Of a stretch of DNA of 64,000 nt, positions 55,769 through 64,000 are shown in pieces. The notes beneath the pieces were generated by a model. That model ran no database searches, was not told the origin of the DNA, and worked only from the letters and a program-made list of their open reading frames with translations. A program made the translations under genes and the position numbers. The stretch is from Piromyces finnis (taxonomy: Eukaryota; Neocallimastigomycota; Neocallimastigomycetes; Neocallimastigales; Neocallimastigaceae), in assembly GCA_002104945.1 (NCBI GenBank), contig MCFH01000019.1, forward strand, positions 32,501 to 96,500, given 5' to 3'. The first letter of the stretch is position 1, and each line of letters begins with the position of its first letter.

Positions 55769-57896
55769 ATGTCTTCAAGAAATTCTAGTAGAAGAAATAC
55801 TCTTTCAGCCAATAATAGTACTATTAATAGTGCTAGTAACAGTATGCTTACCCTTAATGAAAATTCAGTTTTAATTGATAATGCTCGTAAGAGAAATCAA
55901 AGAAAAGATGATATCATAAGAAAAAAAGTTGAACAAGACTTGAAAAAGAAAAATATGGGTAGAAATGGAAAGAAAACTGTTAAAAAATCTTCTAAATTTT
56001 ATAATAAGACTGTTTCAAGTCTTAAGCCTTCCCAAGCCGTTATTTTACCTGAAAGTGCTAAAGTAATTATAAATTTGAAAAGATTTATCTTTTTTTTTTA
56101 TATATATTCATTTCTATTTTTTTTAATTTTAAATTTAAAAGATTTTATTTTCATTATTATTATTAATATTATTATTATTATTTTTTTTTTTTTTAAAATT
56201 GAGCTTGATATAAACTATACCAATTAATCTTTTTTTTTATTTAAAATTATTTTCATAAAAGGTTTTAGAAGCTGCCCAAATGATGACAGCTAAAGGTATT
56301 GATTGCGTCTTAATTATTAACGAAGAAAACATGTTAAGTGGTATTATTACAGATAAAGATTTATCTTTCAGAGTTATTGCTGAAGGAAAAGATGTTAATA
56401 CAACTTGTTTAAGAGAAGTTATGACTGCCAACCCAATTAGTGTTGGTGTTCATACTAGTGCATCTGATGCCTTACAAAAAATGGTTCAAGGTCGTTTCCG
56501 CCATTTACCTATTATTGAAGATGATATTATGAGTGAACCAGGAACTCATCATTCAGATTACCAAGAAAGTAATATTATTGGTTATCTTGATATTACCAAG
56601 TGTTTATACGAAGCATTAGAAAAGATGGAACGTGCTTATGAATCCTCAAAACAACTTCATGATGCTTTAAGTGTTTTAGAAGGTGTTGAAAAGGAATTTT
56701 CATTTACCCCACGTCAAATTTCAGATTATGCTAAAATTTTAAAGGATAAGATTTCATGTAGAGATTTATTAAGTGTTGTTGAAGATCAAAGTCATCTTCC
56801 ACCAGAAATTAATTTAAAGGCTACTGTTCGTAATGCTGTTCGTGCTATGAAAGAAGCCCATCAATCCGCTGGTATGGTATTTGATAATGGTAGTTTGGCT
56901 GGTATTTTTACTCCAAAAGATATTGTTTTAAGAGTTATTGCCGCTGGTTTAAGTCCAGATAATACCACTGTTATTCGTGTCATGACACCACATCCAGATT
57001 CTATTTCTTGTAGAACACCAATTGTAACTGCCTTAAGAAAAATGAATGAAAGTAATTATTTACATCTTCCAGTTGTTGATGATGATGGTTTATTAATTGG
57101 TGTTGTTGATATTTTAGAATTAACCTGTATATATCTTAGTCAATTCGATACGACCAACAGAGCCTCAACTGATGCCACCTCATCTAATGGTGAAGGTCCA
57201 ATGTGGAATAAATTTTGGAATGCTGCCTTGAATGATTACTCTGACATTGAAAGTACCACCAATGGTGGTTATGATCAACGTTCAATCTCAAACTATACTC
57301 CAGCTGGGGATACCACTTTTAACCTTCCAAACTACCCAATGTCAGAAAATTACAGTATTATGGATTCTATGGAGAATAAGGTTCAAATGTACCCTATGGG
57401 TAGTGAAAGTACCTTTACCTTTAAATTTAAGGATGAACAAGGTTTAGTTCACAAGATTACCTCTAGTTCCTATGATTATCCACTTTTAATGTCTGTTATT
57501 TGTAAAAAGCTAAGAAGAAATGTAGATGATAAGATTCAAATAAGTTATGTTGATGAAGATGATGACTTGATTGTTATATCTTCTAATCAAGATTTAAGTG
57601 ATGCTGTTGAAACAGCTCGTAGAATGAAACAAACCAAGTTAATTCTTCATATTGATGATTTCGATAGAGAAACTCACCCAACCATTCTTTCTGAAGCCAG
57701 TTTTGAAATTGGTAATTCTTCTATTCTTGCAAAACATATCAACTCTGAAGCTAGTGAAGTTAAGAAAGATAATCGTTCTAAGGCATCCTATGATAAGGAT
57801 CCAAATGATCTTCTTGTTAAAGTTTCAGTATCTGCTATAGGTGTTGTTTCCACTTTATTATCTATTTTATTAATAAAAAAGATTGTTTCAAAATAA
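55769..57896 (+). CDS. CBS-PB1 domain membrane-anchored protein (Mug70-like)
   Basis: Exons 55769-56062 and 56262-57896 (642 aa). Residues 1-75 are Ser/Asn-rich then basic (KKNMGRNGKKTVKKSSK). Two CBS pairs follow: about 85-245 (GIDCVLIINEENMLSGIITD, RFRHLPIIEDD) and about 255-390 (LAGIFTPKDIVLRVIAAG, NYLHLPVVDDDGLLIGVVD). Such pairs usually bind adenine nucleotides. A PB1 domain lies at about 480-560 (FTFKFKDEQGLVHKI, with the acidic OPCA-like stretch YVDEDDDLIVISSNQDL). The C-terminus has one hydrophobic helix (VSVSAIGVVSTLLSILLI) followed by KKIVSK, a tail-anchor arrangement. This order matches fungal CBS/PB1 proteins such as S. pombe Mug70; their precise role is poorly known. Codon use is strongly biased. 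The start context CACCATG is good. Confidence 0.92.
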
Positions 57897-58293
57897 GGCA
57901 TCATCAACATTGTCAGTACCCCCAATTTGTCTTTATAATATCTATCTATATCTCTATAAATATATATTATGTATTTTTTTTTTTTTTTTATTTTTAATCC
58001 TCACTCCACAACCATTACATTTTTTTAATTTTTTTTAAAGAGTAAAAGCAAAAGCAAAAGCAAAAACAAAACAAAAAAACAAAAAACAATAATTGTATAC
58101 AACAAACTATAAATTTTTCATTTTTTTTTTTTTTTACACAAAGAGATTATTCCATTGAACATCATCTATGATAACCATTTAAAAAAAAAAAAAAAAAATT
58201 AATAAAAGAATAATAATCTATAATCATATTAAAAATAAAAGCATCAACGTCACTACCATCTACCATTATCATCATAAAAAAATTGATTGTGAA

Positions 58294-58336
<43 letters not shown>

Positions 58337-58895
58337 TAAAGAAAAAAACAATAATAAAAAACAACAACAAAAAAAAATACAAATTAAAATAATAATATAA
58401 AACACGACTATTACACCCTTAATAAAAATATATTACTTAAAAAAAAATATTTAATATATTTTTATTTTATTTATTAAAAAAAAAAAAAAAAAAAATACCA
58501 AAGTTTAAAAAAAAAATAATATGTAAAAAGAAAGAAAAAGAAAATTATTGATTCATTTTATTCCAATTTTAATTCTGAAAAATTGTACTATGTCATCTTG
58601 ATGATAATGGTCTTTTTTTTTTTTTTTTTCTTGAAAGTTTTTTATTTTTAGTTTATTTTTAGTTTATTTTTCCAATTTATTCATAAAATTAAATAATGGA
58701 AAAATACTTTATATACAAGAGTGAAAGGAAAAAAGTAAAAAAAAAAAAAAAAACTACATTTATTTATTTAAACCATTTACACCTCATTCGTATCGCGATT
58801 AAAAAAAAAAATAATAAAATTTTACCCATTCTTTATTCTATAGAAGGAAGGAAGAAAAAGAAAAAGTTTGGGTAAATATAGATTGAATCATTTAA

Positions 58896-58935
<40 letters not shown>

Positions 58936-59498
58936 TAATATAAAATATATAATTATTTACTTTTTTCCTTTTCTTTTTTCTTTTTTTTTTTTTTTAAAGA
59001 TTATAAAAAAAGAAAGAAAGAAAGAAAGAAAAAAAAAAAAAACCTAATAGAAAATTTAATTGTAATAGTAAATAATAATAATAATAATAAATAACAACCA
59101 TAGTAACTTTTTTATTTTTTATTTTTTTTTAAAAAAATAAAGAAGAAAAAAGAAAATTAAATAAAAAAACACATATAAACCATTTTTTTATTTAATATTT
59201 GAAATCCCTTTAACACCCTCCTTTAATGTAAAAAAAAAAAAAAAAAAAAAAATAAATAAAAATAAAACTTTCCCTAATGTCTATATATATATATAAAAGG
59301 AATAAATGAAAAAATACCTTATATTCTTTCTATTGATTTATTAAAAAATTAAAAGTAAAATAAAAATATAAACTTGAAAAAGAAAACAACAATCTAACAC
59401 AGTTACACTAGAGTAGAATAACAGGAAAAAAAAAAAAAAAAAACTACATTAATTATATATATTTTTTATTAATTTCTTTTATTTTATTTATTTATTTC

Positions 59499-59537
<39 letters not shown>

Positions 59538-60183
59538 CATTTTTCCTTTAAACATTTCTTTTCTTTTTTTCTTTTTCTTTTTCTTTTTTTTCTTCCTTTC
59601 TTTACACTATATAGATAAAGAAATAGAAAATGAAAAAAAAAAAAAAAAAAAAAATTCTCATGTAATTGTTAAAATATTTTAAATTGCTATCCTTTTTTTT
59701 ATTAATGTTTGAGTTATTAAATCTTGTGTTTGATCTTTAATTTTTTTCTTAAATTTTATAGTGTATATATTTTAATGATTGATACGCATGTTAAACCTTT
59801 TTTTTTTTTTCACTAAATTTTTAGTACCTTTAAAATATTTATAGATATATACCTTTTAAATAATAATAATAATAAACCATATTTTGATCATATTTATTGA
59901 CTCTTTTTTCTATTGTCTCAGAATTGGCTTTTGAATTTACTTTTCTTTTTCAATGAATATTTAAAATTGTTCATTCTCTTATTATTATTATTATTATTTT
60001 GTTGATAGTATAATTTTTATAAATATAAAAGTGATAGTAACCAAAAATTTTAAAATAAATAAATTAAAAAAAAAAAAAATAAAACAAAAAAAAAAAAAAG
60101 AATTCCTTAAAATTTTAAATCATTCTTTTTCTTTTTTCTTTTTTACTTGAATTGCTTCTTTAAACGATTACGTATTATTTTAT
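57897..60183. other. Intergenic region between convergent genes
   Basis: Contains the 3' UTRs of the CBS/PB1 gene (left) and eRF1 (right). It is dense in homopolymers (about 38 T near 59500-59537), (AAAT)n near 58285-58320 and (AT)n near 58914-58940. No gene was seen. Confidence 0.65.
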
Positions 60184-61751
<1,568 letters not shown>

Positions 61752-62831
61752 TTTTAGTTATTAATTACCTATATTTATTAAAATATTTTTTTAATATTTT
61801 TAATTAGCATTTTGTTTTTTACATTATAGAATTTTATTTATTAAAATCATTTTTAAAATAACTAAATTCTTGATAATTTTTTGGATTTTTATTATTTATG
61901 TCATTTTATTTTTTTTTGTTCTTCATTTCTATTTAGATTTATCATAACAAGATTTAAATTGATATATATATTTGTTTTTGTATTAATCACTATATTAGCA
62001 TAGAACAACAATATTATGTTAATTTTATAAATATTCAGATTTATTATTGTATTTGAAGAGAATGTTATTTTATATGATAAATTTTATATATTCCTTTAAG
62101 ATTAAATTTCGTTTAACAATTAACATTTCTTTAATTTTCCTTTATTTCAATATCTAATGATATAAATACTTCATATGATATAATATAATGTATACAAGAA
62201 TTTATCGTTGATGGATTATTGTTCAGAGAAATCAACATTTAATCTTTGAAATTTCCAATTATTATATATTTTATTATAAATAAAGTAATAGAAGAAGAGT
62301 TATGATATTAAACCTTTAAAATATTTCTGATTATTAAATAAATAAAATATATATTTTTTTGTTATAATATATATATAATAAACTTATTTTATTATAATAT
62401 ATATACGATTGTGGTTAGTTATAAAAAAGGATGTAAATATTTATAACAATTTTTCGCAAAGAAAAAAAAAAAAAAAATTGTAAATTATTATTATTTACTA
62501 GGCAATTTTGAAATTAACTCAATATAATTTAGATTACAATATATTAATGAATAATTTTAATATATCAGTTTATATTGATATATATATTCTATTTATTTAT
62601 AAATATATAATTCATTATATTATAATATATTTTTTTCAATTATTATTTTTCTTTAACCAATCAATAATAAATATATTTTATTCAATCAGGAATAGTCAAA
62701 ATCACGTTTCTTTGTTAAAAATCAACGCTATTTAAGCATAAATCTATGCTTAATTTATAAATAAAGATAAATGGAGAATACATTTATAAATTAAATAAAT
62801 AAATAAATAAATTAATAAATAAATAAATTAA

Positions 62832-62862
<31 letters not shown>

Positions 62863-62871
62863 CTAAATAAC

Positions 62872-62902
<31 letters not shown>

Positions 62903-64000
62903 CTAACTAACTAAATAAATAAATAACTAAATAAATAAATAAATAAATAGTGATAATAATTTATTAATAAATTTTCCATGCCAAGTTATTATTGGTTAAG
63001 GATGCTAAGTAACAATAATGATAAGCATTTAGTGGGTAATTTTTTTATATATACTAATAATAAATAAATAAAAAATCATTATATGTAATTTTTATAATAG
63101 TATGTTATATGAAAAGTTATTAAATAATTATTGTATATTTATATTTCTAAAACTATAACATTAACTATAAAGGGTGGTTTAAAGACTTTGCTTGCTAGTA
63201 AAAGTTGGTTTATGAAATTTTATTATAAATTTAACTTTTTTTTACCTTTAAAATTTGTGTAAAAAAATTTTATTTTAATATAAAATAAAGTTTCATTTCA
63301 AAATATTTAATTTATTGTTGAGTGTTACACAAAAATAAAAATAAACTCCAATATATAGTTTTCATATATTAAATACATATTATTCCAAATAAATGGAGAA
63401 ATTTAAAAAAAAATTAATTTATTTGTAAATATTGTTATGAATTTAAGTTTTAGAATTAAAAACAATAGTAAAAAAAAAATAACCCTTTTAAATTATATCA
63501 GTGAAAGGGCGATGACTTTATAAAAAATCATCTAAAAAAAAAAAGATGCTTTAATTATATAGCAACAACAACAACAACAACAAAATGCAATAATAAATAT
63601 TTTTTTTTCTTTTTATAAAAAAAAGATAATATTAAATTTTTAAGAATATGAATATTAAAAATAAATTAAATATTTTTATTGTTTGAATGTCACTTTAATC
63701 ATATTCATTTTTATTTTATATATAAAAATGTTAAATTGATTGTGTATGAAAGAAAAAGTTTTTATAGTAGACTTTTTTCTTTTTAAATTAAAAATATTTC
63801 ATAAGAATATTACAATTTAATACCCTGTAACATTATTATAGTTGTTTTAAACTATAAAAATCTATATATCTATTTTTATGATATAACATTTCAAACAATA
63901 TACTGATTTTTAATTTTTTAAAAAATTAAAGATTAAGTTATTAACTTTGATTAAAATCAAAAATAACAAAAAATAAAATAAAATAAAATAAATAAAAATA
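61752..64000. other. Intergenic region upstream of eRF1
   Basis: AT-rich, with no supportable gene. The nearest 200 bp should hold the eRF1 promoter. It contains an (AAAT)n block and, near 63480-63535, two small adjacent hairpins (CCCTTT..AAAGGG and GATGA..TCATC). Confidence 0.6.
62791..62949. repeat. (AAAT)n / (AACT) tetranucleotide block
   Basis: About 40 tetranucleotide units, mostly AAAT, with AACT and AATT variants clustered in two groups. Confidence 0.93.

Overview
The window reads as nuclear DNA of an anaerobic gut fungus (Neocallimastigomycota) or a close relative. This is an inference from three things seen here. (1) Base composition is extremely AT-rich, with homopolymer A/T runs and (AAT)n tracts filling introns and intergenic space. 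(2) There is a complete IFT81 gene, an intraflagellar-transport core subunit, so the organism builds a flagellum at some stage. This argues against dictyostelids, which the base composition first suggests. (3) There is a Mug70-type CBS/PB1 membrane protein of fungal architecture. Introns are short, start with GT and end in AG, and many acceptors follow an A-run rather than a pyrimidine tract. The eRF1 gene keeps the motifs expected of the standard genetic code.

Layout, left to right: MED14 (minus, 3' end outside the window), an F-box/LRR protein (minus), a La-related LARP7/Pof8-type protein (minus), a DCN1-like neddylation factor (plus), nucleoporin Nup160/Nup120 (plus), and a broken orphan ORF (plus). 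From 28.1 to 39.3 kb lies a pile-up of one LINE family, all on the minus strand: a complete copy A with 5' tandem monomers and one intact 1507-residue ORF, a deleted copy B, a 5'-truncated and frameshifted copy C, and a remnant D split by C. Then come an aquaporin (minus), an 8.5-kb gene-free stretch, IFT81 (plus), the CBS/PB1 protein (plus) and eRF1 (minus).

Most host genes are housekeeping: transcription (Mediator), RNA chaperoning or telomerase RNA, the SCF/cullin pathway (F-box protein plus DCN1), nuclear pore, water transport, flagellar assembly and translation termination. They form no operon-like unit. Exon models were built by hand, joining GT..AG introns that keep frame and family similarity. 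No tRNA, rRNA or CRISPR array was recognised. The most unusual region is the LINE array: promoter-like monomers, a fused single ORF, and head-to-tail nested insertions that record their relative order.
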